From NCBI GenBank assembly GCA_035456405.1, contig DATIDG010000084.1, forward strand, positions 46,219 to 110,218: 64,000 nt of DNA. The letters run 5' to 3'. This stretch comes from JAGVSZ01 sp035456405 (GTDB lineage Bacteria; Pseudomonadota; Gammaproteobacteria; Burkholderiales; SG8-39). The number at the start of each line of letters is the position of its first letter. Within the stretch, counting starts at the first letter, position 1. Positions 1 through 6,421 of this stretch are shown piece by piece. A program made the position numbers and the translations under genes. The notes beneath the pieces were generated by a model. The model was not told the DNA's origin. It searched no databases and saw only the letters and a list, made by a program, of their open reading frames with translations.

Positions 1-2
1 GG

Positions 3-284
3 ACCTGGCACGCCGAGATCATCGGCAAGGTCGGCGGAATGGTCGGGAAGCTCACCTACGGGGCGAGCAAGGACGCCGCCGTCGAGCACTTCCAGAAGGC
101 GCTCAAGCTAAATCCGGAGTCGGCGATCGCGCGGATCGAGTACGCGAACGGACTCGTCCTGCTCTTCGGCAAGGACAGGATGAAGGACGCCGAGAAGCTC
201 TACGCCGAGGCGGCGAAGCAGAAACCGATGGACGCGATGGAGCGCCTCGACGTCGAGGCGGCGAAAGCCGAGCTGGAGGACTGA
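3..284 (+). CDS. TPR-type protein, C-terminal part (5' end outside window)
   Basis: The reading frame is open from the left edge of the window, so the gene starts upstream. The visible 93 residues contain a tetratricopeptide-like helix pair: EHFQKALKLNPESAIARIEYANGL, split by small and aromatic residues in TPR positions, followed by a second repeat beginning DAEKLYAEAAKQKP. An internal ATG at position 39 exists but the homologous-looking sequence continues before it. TPRs mediate protein-protein contacts and the visible part gives no more specific role. It converges on the acyltransferase gene with only 7 bases between the stop codons. Confidence 0.7.
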   Translation, partial: TWHAEIIGKVGGMVGKLTYGASKDAAVEHFQKALKLNPESAIARIEYANGLVLLFGKDRMKDAEKLYAEAAKQKPMDAMERLDVEAAKAELED

Positions 285-291
285 GGCGGCG

Positions 292-1824
292 TCAGGCGCC
301 GGACGCTGCGGCGACCGGCGCCGCCGGTCGTGCCTTACGCGGCTTGCGGGTCGCCAGCTTGCGGCGCTTGAGCACCGCCCGCAGCTCGCGCTCTACGAGC
401 GCCGGGTCGCGCTTCACGTCCCACGGCTCCATCAGGATCGTCATCAGCAGTCGGTCGAACTCCGGCCGGAAATGCGCGATGATGTTCTCCGGGTCCGGCA
501 CACGCGCCGCGTCGGTGATCAGTCCGAACTGCACGCCGCCGTTGTAGGAGAGGATCGAGACGCCCATGCCGATGTCGCCCGACTGCGGCACCCAGAACAT
601 GATCTGCTTGAGGCGGGCGCCGGCCATGTAGAGCTGCTCCTGCGGCCCGGGCACGTTCGTCATCACTGCGGTCGCCTTGTTCGCGAGCAGGTCGAGCACC
701 TGCTGCTGCACCACGTTCGGCGCGATCCCCGCGGCGCCGAGGAGCGCGAACGCAACCACCGCCTGGTACGACCCCTTCAGCGCCTCCATCCGGTGATGCA
801 CCTCGTAGAGACGCGCAAGCGGATTGGCGACGCCGACGGGGAGGAGGAGGGTGACCAGCCCAAACCTGTTGCCGAGGCTGATCTCCGACTCGTTCGCGCG
901 CAGGTTCACCGGCACCAGCGCCCGCAGCTCGACGCCCTCGGTGGGGTCGCCCTTGTCCACGAGGTAGCGCCGCAGCGCGCCGGCGACGGTGGCGAGCAGG
1001 ACATCGTTCACCGAGCAGTCGAGCACCTTGCCGACCGCCTTCACCTCGTCGAGCGGGACCGGCTCGGTCCATGCGACGCGTTTCTCCGGTCCCGCCTTGC
1101 CCTTGTATCGGGTGCGCGAGTCGTCCGGCATCGTGGCGAGCTGTGCGATTTCGCCGGCGACGCTCGCCGCGATCCGCGCGTACTGCACCACCTTCTCCGG
1201 GTTGAGCAGGGCCTCGAGGCCCTTTTCCGCAACCTCCCCGGAGACGCGCAGCGCCTGGGCGGCCATGCCGGTGAACGGCTCAAGGAACTGGCCGAGCAAC
1301 CCGCCGTCTTCCTGGCGCGCGGCGCGTGCGCGGACCGCCGACCGCCCGCGCGCGACGGGGGCGTTGGGCGAGCCGTCGGTGAGGGAGAGCATCACCCGGA
1401 TCAGGGCGATGCCGTCCGCATAGCTGTGGTGGATCCGCGAGACGATCGCCGACCCGCCGTCGTAGCCGTCGACGAGCGTGAAATCCCACCACGGGCGGCG
1501 CGGGTCGAAGGGCCGCGCAACGAGCTTCGCGACGAAGCGCTTCAGGGCCTCCGGGCCGCCCTTGCCCGGAACGCGCGCCCGACGCACGTGCTTCGCCAGA
1601 TCGAAGCGCGGGGTCTCTTCCCACCACGCCCCGGTCACATCCTCGACCGGCCGGCAGCGGAACCGGTCGAAGCGCGCGAAGCGCGCCTCGAAGGTGGCCT
1701 TCAGCCGCTCGTAGTCGACAGGCTGGTCGAACAGGAGCACGCCGACGATCACCATTCGGTTCGTCGGCCGGTCCATGCGCAGCCAGGCGGTGTCCACGCT
1801 CGACATTCGGCTGCGGTTCGGCAT
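292..1824 (-). CDS. Wax ester synthase / diacylglycerol O-acyltransferase (WS/DGAT family)
   Basis: This 510-aa protein belongs to the bacterial WS/DGAT family, which transfers acyl groups from acyl-CoA to fatty alcohols or diacylglycerol and makes neutral storage lipid at the membrane. The catalytic HHxxxDG motif is intact as HHSYADG at about residues 132-138, and the family's opening SSVDTAWLRMD is present. The later NDVLLATVAGALR segment and the C-terminal NVPGP..LY.AGA region are also typical. ATG at 1824 is the longest start. ATG at 1806, giving MSSVDTAW, is an equally likely start because most family members begin there; neither has a clear ribosome binding site. It is divergent from an acyl-CoA-binding protein, a plausible substrate carrier. 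Whether wax esters or triacylglycerols are made cannot be told from sequence. Confidence 0.93.
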   Translation of the reverse strand: MPNRSRMSSVDTAWLRMDRPTNRMVIVGVLLFDQPVDYERLKATFEARFARFDRFRCRPVEDVTGAWWEETPRFDLAKHVRRARVPGKGGPEALKRFVAKLVARPFDPRRPWWDFTLVDGYDGGSAIVSRIHHSYADGIALIRVMLSLTDGSPNAPVARGRSAVRARAARQEDGGLLGQFLEPFTGMAAQALRVSGEVAEKGLEALLNPEKVVQYARIAASVAGEIAQLATMPDDSRTRYKGKAGPEKRVAWTEPVPLDEVKAVGKVLDCSVNDVLLATVAGALRRYLVDKGDPTEGVELRALVPVNLRANESEISLGNRFGLVTLLLPVGVANPLARLYEVHHRMEALKGSYQAVVAFALLGAAGIAPNVVQQQVLDLLANKATAVMTNVPGPQEQLYMAGARLKQIMFWVPQSGDIGMGVSILSYNGGVQFGLITDAARVPDPENIIAHFRPEFDRLLMTILMEPWDVKRDPALVERELRAVLKRRKLATRKPRKARPAAPVAAASGA

Positions 1825-1860
1825 TGTTCGCGATGAGGCGGCGCGGGGCGGGCGGGTCCC

Positions 1861-1866
1861 TATAAT
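1861..1866 (+). promoter_or_regulatory. -10 hexamer TATAAT for the acyl-CoA-binding protein gene
   Basis: A perfect TATAAT lies in the divergent gap between the acyltransferase and the acyl-CoA-binding protein gene, 50 bases before the GTG start. No good -35 is visible at 16-18 bases, so activator dependence is possible. Confidence 0.45.
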
Positions 1867-1916
1867 AGCCGAGCGTGCGGGGCCGCCGCCTCGCAGGAAT
1901 CGGCAAGGAGGCCATT

Positions 1917-2174
1917 GTGAGCGACCTGAAGAACAAGTTCGCGGACGCCGCGGCCGCGGTGAAGAAGCTCAAGGACGACCCGGGCAACGACGTGAAGCTG
2001 CAGCTCTACGCGCTCTACAAGCAGGGTGCCGAGGGCGACGTGCAGGGCAAGCGGCCCGGCTTCACTGACATGATCGGGCGCGCAAAGTACGACGCCTGGG
2101 CCAAGACGAAGGGGATGTCGCAGGACGAGGCAATGAAGAAGTACATCGACCTCGTCAAGTCGCTCGGAGGCTAG
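1917..2174 (+). CDS. Acyl-CoA-binding protein (ACBP)
   Basis: This 85-aa cytosolic protein matches ACBP in length and in the conserved series YALYKQ, KRPG, AKYDAW and MSQDEAMKKYI. ACBPs bind long-chain acyl-CoA esters and deliver them to acyltransferases. The start is taken as GTG at 1917 because AAGGAGG ends 5 bases upstream; an in-frame start at 1875 would add an atypical basic extension. A TATAAT lies at 1861-1866. The gene is divergent from the WS/DGAT acyltransferase, fitting a role in supplying acyl-CoA for neutral lipid synthesis, although that link is inferred from position only. Confidence 0.95.
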   Translation: MSDLKNKFADAAAAVKKLKDDPGNDVKLQLYALYKQGAEGDVQGKRPGFTDMIGRAKYDAWAKTKGMSQDEAMKKYIDLVKSLGG

Positions 2175-2183
2175 CGCGGACCC

Positions 2184-2516
2184 TCAGGTCCGCCTCTTCG
2201 CGGGAGCGGCTTTCTTCGCTGCGGGCTTCTTCGCGGCTGGCGCCGCGAAGTACTTGTCGAACTGCTCGTCGATCTCCCGCTCGATGCGGGGCTTGAGGAA
2301 CGCGAGCAGGAAGCTGAGCCGCGCCTCGAGGCGCACGTCGTGGTCGGTCACGTGCAGCTCGCCGTGCACGCCGGTGCGCTCGAAGTGCAGCACGTGACGC
2401 TTCCACGCGTACTCGAGGTCGAAGTCCTTCCTCAGCCGCGCGGCGACCTTCTCGGCGGCCGTCCGCGCCTCGTCGAGCGGCAGCGAGTGGATGCGGCGCA
2501 CCTTGATGTCGCTCAT
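2184..2516 (-). CDS. Polyhydroxyalkanoic acid system family protein (PHA_gran_rgn)
   Basis: This 110-aa protein begins MSDIKVRRIHSLPLDEARTA and continues with the EKVAARLRKDFDLEYAW and GELHVTDHDVRLEARL blocks typical of the PHA-granule-region family (TIGR02610/PF09650). The tail from about residue 92 is a lysine/alanine-rich stretch (PAAKKPAAKKAAPAKRR), as seen in PHA-granule-associated proteins that touch DNA or granules. The biochemical role of the family is not well established. It lies tail to tail with the ACBP gene (9-base gap). A TAGAAT box lies upstream at 2566-2571 on this strand. No PHA synthase is visible in the window. Confidence 0.85.
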   Translation of the reverse strand: MSDIKVRRIHSLPLDEARTAAEKVAARLRKDFDLEYAWKRHVLHFERTGVHGELHVTDHDVRLEARLSFLLAFLKPRIEREIDEQFDKYFAAPAAKKPAAKKAAPAKRRT

Positions 2517-2661
2517 TGCGGCGTCTCCCGGGACGGCAGCGCCGCGCAGGCGCCGAGGCGACGGATTCTAGATGGAGCGCCGCGCCTCCGCCACACGGCC
2601 GACTGGCAGGGCGCGGCGGCCGGTGTAAGATTCTTGGGCGTGTCTGCCGTTGGGGGTGGCC

Positions 2662-3921
2662 ATGTTGCTTGAAAGCGCTCTCGGAAAACTGGTGGGGAGC
2701 GTCCGCGGGGGCCGGGTCGTGGAGAGCCGGCTCGGGAAGCTCGTCGAGCGGGTCCGTGCGACGGAGCCCGTGCCGCTGCGCATCCGCCTCTGGACGGGCC
2801 GCAGCTACGAGCTCGGTCCGGATCCCGCCACTACCCTCGTCGTCCCGTCGCCTCGCGCGCTGCGCTATCTCGGATCGCCGGACCTGATGAAGCTCGGCGA
2901 GGCCTACGTCGAGGGCCACATCGACCTCGAGGGGCGGGTCAGCGAGGCGTTCCATGCCGGAGAACGCTTCGTCCGCGCGGTCGGGGAGGCAAAGGTGCTC
3001 GCGCCGCTCAGGCGCTCGAGGCACACCCGTCGCGTCGACAAGAAGGCGATCGAGTACCACTACGACGTCTCGAACGACTTCTATCGGCTGATTCTCGACC
3101 GCAGCATGGTCTACTCGTGCGCGTACTACCGCACGGAGGCTGATACGCTCGACGTCGCGCAGGAGCAGAAACTCGATCACATCCTCACCAAGCTTCGGCT
3201 CCGGCCGGGCGAGCGGCTGCTGGACATCGGGTGCGGCTGGGGTGCGCTCATCATGCGCGCCGTCGAGAAGTTCGGCGCGCAGGCGGTCGGGGTCACGCTC
3301 TCGAAGAACCAGTTCGAGCACGCACGCGACGAGATCCGCGCACGCGGGATCGGCGACCGGTGCGAGGTGCGCCTGCAGGACTACCGCGACATCCCGGATG
3401 CGGGCGGATACGACAAGATCGCGAGCGTCGGCATGTTCGAGCACGTCGGCCTGAAGAACCTCGTGCCGTACTTCCGGCAGATCCACCGCCTCCTGAAGGA
3501 CGGCGGCCTCGCGCTGAACCACGGGATCACCTCCGTCGATCACGAGAGCCGCGCAGTGGGCATGGGGGCGGGCGAGTTCATCGAACGCTATGTCTTTCCG
3601 TACGGCGAGCTGCCGCACATCGGGCTGGTGCTGCGGGAGATGTCAGCGGCCGGGCTGGAGGTCACCGACGTCGAGTCGCTGCGCCGGCACTATGCGAAGA
3701 CCTGCGCGGCATGGGCGGCCAACCTGGAAACGAACGCGGCGCGCGCTCGGGAGATCGCCGGCGAGCGCCGCTACCGGATCTGGTCGGTCTATCTCGCCGG
3801 CTGTGCGTACGGATTCGCCCACAACTGGATCAACATCTACCAGGCGCTCGCGTGCAAGCAGGGCGGGCCCGGGATGAACCCACTGCCGCTCACGCGCGAG
3901 TTCATGTACGGGGCGGGTTGA
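2662..3921 (+). CDS. cfa: Cyclopropane-fatty-acyl-phospholipid synthase
   Basis: This 419-aa cytosolic methyltransferase adds a methylene bridge from S-adenosylmethionine to cis double bonds of membrane phospholipid acyl chains. An N-terminal lipid-binding region (about residues 1-125) is followed by the catalytic domain. The conserved AIEYHYDVSNDFYRL block, the SAM site LDIGCGWGAL, GVTLSKNQ, SVGMFEHVG, and the C-terminal RHYAKTCAAW and QALA segments are all present. ATG 2662 is preferred over the in-frame TTG at 2650 because a G-rich ribosome-binding-like stretch lies just before it. The downstream argD leader promoter overlaps the stop codon. Confidence 0.95.
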   Translation: MLLESALGKLVGSVRGGRVVESRLGKLVERVRATEPVPLRIRLWTGRSYELGPDPATTLVVPSPRALRYLGSPDLMKLGEAYVEGHIDLEGRVSEAFHAGERFVRAVGEAKVLAPLRRSRHTRRVDKKAIEYHYDVSNDFYRLILDRSMVYSCAYYRTEADTLDVAQEQKLDHILTKLRLRPGERLLDIGCGWGALIMRAVEKFGAQAVGVTLSKNQFEHARDEIRARGIGDRCEVRLQDYRDIPDAGGYDKIASVGMFEHVGLKNLVPYFRQIHRLLKDGGLALNHGITSVDHESRAVGMGAGEFIERYVFPYGELPHIGLVLREMSAAGLEVTDVESLRRHYAKTCAAWAANLETNAARAREIAGERRYRIWSVYLAGCAYGFAHNWINIYQALACKQGGPGMNPLPLTREFMYGAG

Positions 3922-3947
3922 CCGGGCGGCGCCTCGTTCGGCACACT
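3918..3947 (+). promoter_or_regulatory. Predicted promoter TTGACC-N18-CACACT for the argD leader
   Basis: TTGACC (3918-3923) overlaps the cfa stop codon, and CACACT (3942-3947) lies 18 bases further. The expected transcription start is close to 3954, the A of the leader ATG, so the leader peptide mRNA would be leaderless. The -35 is the same hexamer as in the tRNA operon promoter at 62934. Confidence 0.45.
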
Positions 3948-3953
3948 AGCGGC

Positions 3954-4025
3954 ATGAACGCTCCCGCCAGATTCCGACGCCGCTCCGCGATGGACGAGAC
4001 GCGTCCGTGCGCGCGACGACGGTAG
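3954..4025 (+). CDS. Putative arginine-rich leader peptide of argD
   Basis: This is a 23-codon ORF starting MNAPARFRRRS and ending CARRR just before a TAG stop. Eight of the 23 residues are arginine, using mixed codons including CGA and AGA, which high-GC genes usually avoid. It has no Shine-Dalgarno sequence, and the predicted promoter places the transcript start at or beside its ATG. An intrinsic terminator follows 21 bases after the stop and argD starts 26 bases later. This is the layout of ribosome-mediated attenuation: arginine scarcity would stall the ribosome at the arginine run and prevent terminator formation. The function is inferred; no alternative antiterminator fold was computed. 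Confidence 0.5.
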   Translation: MNAPARFRRRSAMDETRPCARRR

Positions 4026-4045
4026 TCAGAGTCAGCCGACTTCCG

Positions 4046-4082
4046 CGAAGGCCACAGGCGCTCCCTGTGGCCTTCGTCTTTT
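4046..4082 (+). terminator. Intrinsic terminator / attenuator ahead of argD
   Basis: A perfect 13-bp stem (4046-4058 with 4064-4076) encloses a 5-base loop and is followed by GTCTTTT. It sits between a short arginine-rich ORF and the argD start, so it probably acts as a regulated attenuator, although it could also partly terminate cfa transcripts. Confidence 0.8.
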
Positions 4083-4107
4083 CCGACCCGTGACCGAGGA
4101 TTCGAAG

Positions 4108-5292
4108 ATGCATCTCGCCGACTTTCCGCTGCATGCGCTGATGGAGATCACCGCGCGGCCCCCGCTCGTCTTCGTGCGCGGCGACGGCTCGTGGATCTGG
4201 GACCACGAGGGGCGCCGCTACCTCGACTTCGTGCAAGGCTGGGCGGTGAACGCGCTCGGCCATTGCCCGAAGGAAATTGCCGATGCGCTCGCGGCGCAGG
4301 CCGCGACGCTCATCAACCCGAGCCCGGCGTTCTGGAATGCGCCGAGCGCGCGGCTCGCGCAGCGGCTCGTCGAGCGTTCCTGCTTCGACCGCGTGTTCTT
4401 CGCGAACAGCGGTGCCGAGGCGAACGAGGGCGCGATCAAGCTCGCGCGCAAGTGGGGGGCGAAGCTCCGCGGCGGCGCGTTCGAGATCGTCACCTTCGAC
4501 CACGCCTTCCACGGGCGCACGCTCGCCACGATGTCGGCGTCGGGCAAAGCGGGGTGGGACACGCTGTTCGAACCGAAGGTGCCCGGGTTTCCGAAAGCGA
4601 CGCTGAACGATCTCGCCTCGGTCGAGCGCCTGATCGGGGAGCGGACCGTGGCCGTGATGCTGGAGCCGATCCAGGGGGAGGCCGGCGTGCTGGGCGCGAC
4701 CGACGACTTCATGCGCGCGCTTCGCGCGCTGACGCGCGAGCGCGGCCTGTTGCTGATCGTCGACGAGGTGCAGACCGGAATGGGGCGGACCGGCAAGCTG
4801 TTCGGTTACGAGCATGCCGGCATCGAACCAGACATCATGACCCTGGGGAAGGGAATCGGCGGGGGCGTGCCGCTCGCCGCGCTGCTCGCGAAGGAGTCGG
4901 TGTGCTGCTTCGAGCACGGCGATCAGGGCGGGACCTACAACGGAAATCCGCTGATGACCGCGGTCGGAATGGCGGTCCTGGAGACGCTGCTCGTCCCCGG
5001 CTTCCTTGACGAGGTGACGACGAAAGGACGCCAGCTCGCCCAGGGGCTCGCTGCACTCTCGCGCATGCACGGCCTGGGCGAGGTGCGTGGCCGGGGTCTG
5101 CTGATGGCGCTCGACCTCGGTCGCGACGCGGGCGCGAAAGTCGCCGAGCACACGCGCACGAACGGGCTGCTGCTGAACTCGCCGCGGCCGGACACCCTGC
5201 GCTTCATGCCCGCCCTGACCGTCTCGGCGGACGAGATCGAACTGATGCTCGCCCGGCTGGACGGTGCGCTGAAGAGCGTCCTCGCTCAGTGA
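4108..5292 (+). CDS. argD: Acetylornithine aminotransferase
   Basis: This 394-aa class III PLP-dependent aminotransferase converts N-acetylglutamate semialdehyde to N-acetylornithine in arginine biosynthesis. Visible signatures are the FANSGAEANEGAIKLAR block, FDHAFHGRT, EPIQGEAGV, the PLP-aspartate segment LLIVDEVQTGMGRTG, the PLP lysine in TLGKGIGGG (about K248), and GTYNGNPL. ATG 4108 with GAGGA 7 bases upstream is preferred to GTG 4090. It is preceded by an arginine-rich leader ORF and terminator, which independently suggest arginine control. A related class III omega-aminotransferase cannot be excluded, but length and motifs fit betaproteobacterial ArgD. Its 3' end overlaps the convergent TPR gene by 7 bases. 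Confidence 0.87.
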   Translation: MHLADFPLHALMEITARPPLVFVRGDGSWIWDHEGRRYLDFVQGWAVNALGHCPKEIADALAAQAATLINPSPAFWNAPSARLAQRLVERSCFDRVFFANSGAEANEGAIKLARKWGAKLRGGAFEIVTFDHAFHGRTLATMSASGKAGWDTLFEPKVPGFPKATLNDLASVERLIGERTVAVMLEPIQGEAGVLGATDDFMRALRALTRERGLLLIVDEVQTGMGRTGKLFGYEHAGIEPDIMTLGKGIGGGVPLAALLAKESVCCFEHGDQGGTYNGNPLMTAVGMAVLETLLVPGFLDEVTTKGRQLAQGLAALSRMHGLGEVRGRGLLMALDLGRDAGAKVAEHTRTNGLLLNSPRPDTLRFMPALTVSADEIELMLARLDGALKSVLAQ

Positions 5293-5825
5293 GGCCGGAT
5301 GCCGGGCCGCGCGAGCAGCGCCTCGAAGCGCCGCCGGGCGTCCGCGAGGTGCGGGTTGATCCGCAGCGCCGCGTCGAAAGCGAACAGCGCGGCGTCCTCG
5401 CGCCCGTTCGCGAGGCACAGCTCCGCGAACGCGAGCATCGCCCCGTAGTGTCGCGGCTCGAGAACGAGCGTACGGTGGAAGTCGTGCACGCTCTCCTCGT
5501 CGCGTCCCTGCATGTAGAAGAGCGTGGCCCGCTTGTGCCAGGCTTCGGCGAACCCGGGATGGAGGGACACGAGCCGCCGCAGGATTGCCTCGGCCGTCGG
5601 GTAGTCCTCCGCGACGATGGCGCGCGTCGCCCGCTCGAGCTCCGCCGCCGCGCGGCGGTCCGGGTAGCGCATCCAGAACGCCCAGATCTCGTCCTCCGTG
5701 CGGCTCGCGAGCGGCGCGGCGAGGTCGGCGAGCCGGCGCAGCAGCGCGTCGAGGGCGCGATGCAGGCGCGGCGACGGGCGCCGCTTTGGGCCGATCCCGA
5801 TCAGCTTGAGCGTCTCGGCGTACAT
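5286..5825 (-). CDS. TPR protein, tandem paralogue 2
   Basis: This 179-aa soluble protein is a paralogue of the next gene upstream on this strand. The shared frame is ETLKLI or DTLKLIL at the N terminus, then AEAILRRLVSLHPGFAEAWHKRATL, LEPRHYGAML and ALFAFDAALRINPHLADARR. These form about three tetratricopeptide repeats between residues 75 and 170. No signal peptide is seen. The ATG at 5825 has no ribosome binding site, but TAAACT lies 7 bases upstream. The function is unknown; its position after dnaE2 and the duplicate could make it a distal member of the SOS transcription unit. Confidence 0.85.
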   Translation of the reverse strand: MYAETLKLIGIGPKRRPSPRLHRALDALLRRLADLAAPLASRTEDEIWAFWMRYPDRRAAAELERATRAIVAEDYPTAEAILRRLVSLHPGFAEAWHKRATLFYMQGRDEESVHDFHRTLVLEPRHYGAMLAFAELCLANGREDAALFAFDAALRINPHLADARRRFEALLARPGIRPH

Positions 5826-5853
5826 GCGCGGAAGTTTAGCGCCGGCCCCGGCG

Positions 5854-6396
5854 TCACTGCACCGGTCCGTCGCGCTCGCCCGAGAGTTCCTTCACGGCGG
5901 CGCGGATGCTGCCGAGGTGCGGGTTGACGCGTAGGGCGGCGTCGAACGCGAACAGGGCGGCGGCGCGGTCGTTGTGCCGCAGGCAGATCTGGCCGAAGCC
6001 GCAGATCGCCCCGAAGTGGCGCGGCTCGAGCTCGAGCGTGCGACGGATGTCGGCGACGCTCTCCCGGTCGCGCCGCAGCAGGAAATACAGCGTCGCGCGC
6101 TTGTTCCAGGCCTCGGCGTAGTCGGGATGGAGCTCGACGAGCGCGTCGAGAATCGCTTCGGCCTCATCGAGCTCGCGCGCGGCGATCGCCTGGGTGGCGC
6201 GGCTCAGCGCGTCCTCCGCATCGGGGTCGTCGTGCGCCATCCACACGTTCCAGATCAGATCCTCGACCTGGCTCGCCTCGACCGGGCCCGCGGCGGCGGC
6301 GAGGCGGTGGAAGAGCTCGGTCAGGCGTTGCGGGCCGCGAACGCGGGGCGGGCGCTCGCCGAGCGAAAGGATGAGCTTCAGCGTGTCGTCGAACAC
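5854..6396 (-). CDS. TPR protein, tandem paralogue 1
   Basis: This 180-aa protein has the same architecture as its downstream neighbour: an N-terminal DTLKLIL segment followed by TPR units (AEAILDALVELHPDYAEAW, ESVADIRRTLELEPRHFG, ALFAFDAALRVNPHLGS). The start codon is GTG at 6396 with no Shine-Dalgarno sequence; TACACT sits 6 bases upstream, consistent with a leaderless transcript. It starts 25 bases after the dnaE2 stop on the same strand. The role is unknown; TPRs suggest a scaffold or adaptor. Confidence 0.85.
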   Translation of the reverse strand: MFDDTLKLILSLGERPPRVRGPQRLTELFHRLAAAAGPVEASQVEDLIWNVWMAHDDPDAEDALSRATQAIAARELDEAEAILDALVELHPDYAEAWNKRATLYFLLRRDRESVADIRRTLELEPRHFGAICGFGQICLRHNDRAAALFAFDAALRVNPHLGSIRAAVKELSGERDGPVQ

Positions 6397-6421
6397 GCCG
6401 CCAGTGTACGCCGGCGCAGGG

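Noticed and set aside
2155..3618. 487-codon frame on the minus strand over cfa
   Set aside because: Shadow of cfa; it runs through the PHA-system gene in a different frame and lacks conserved features.
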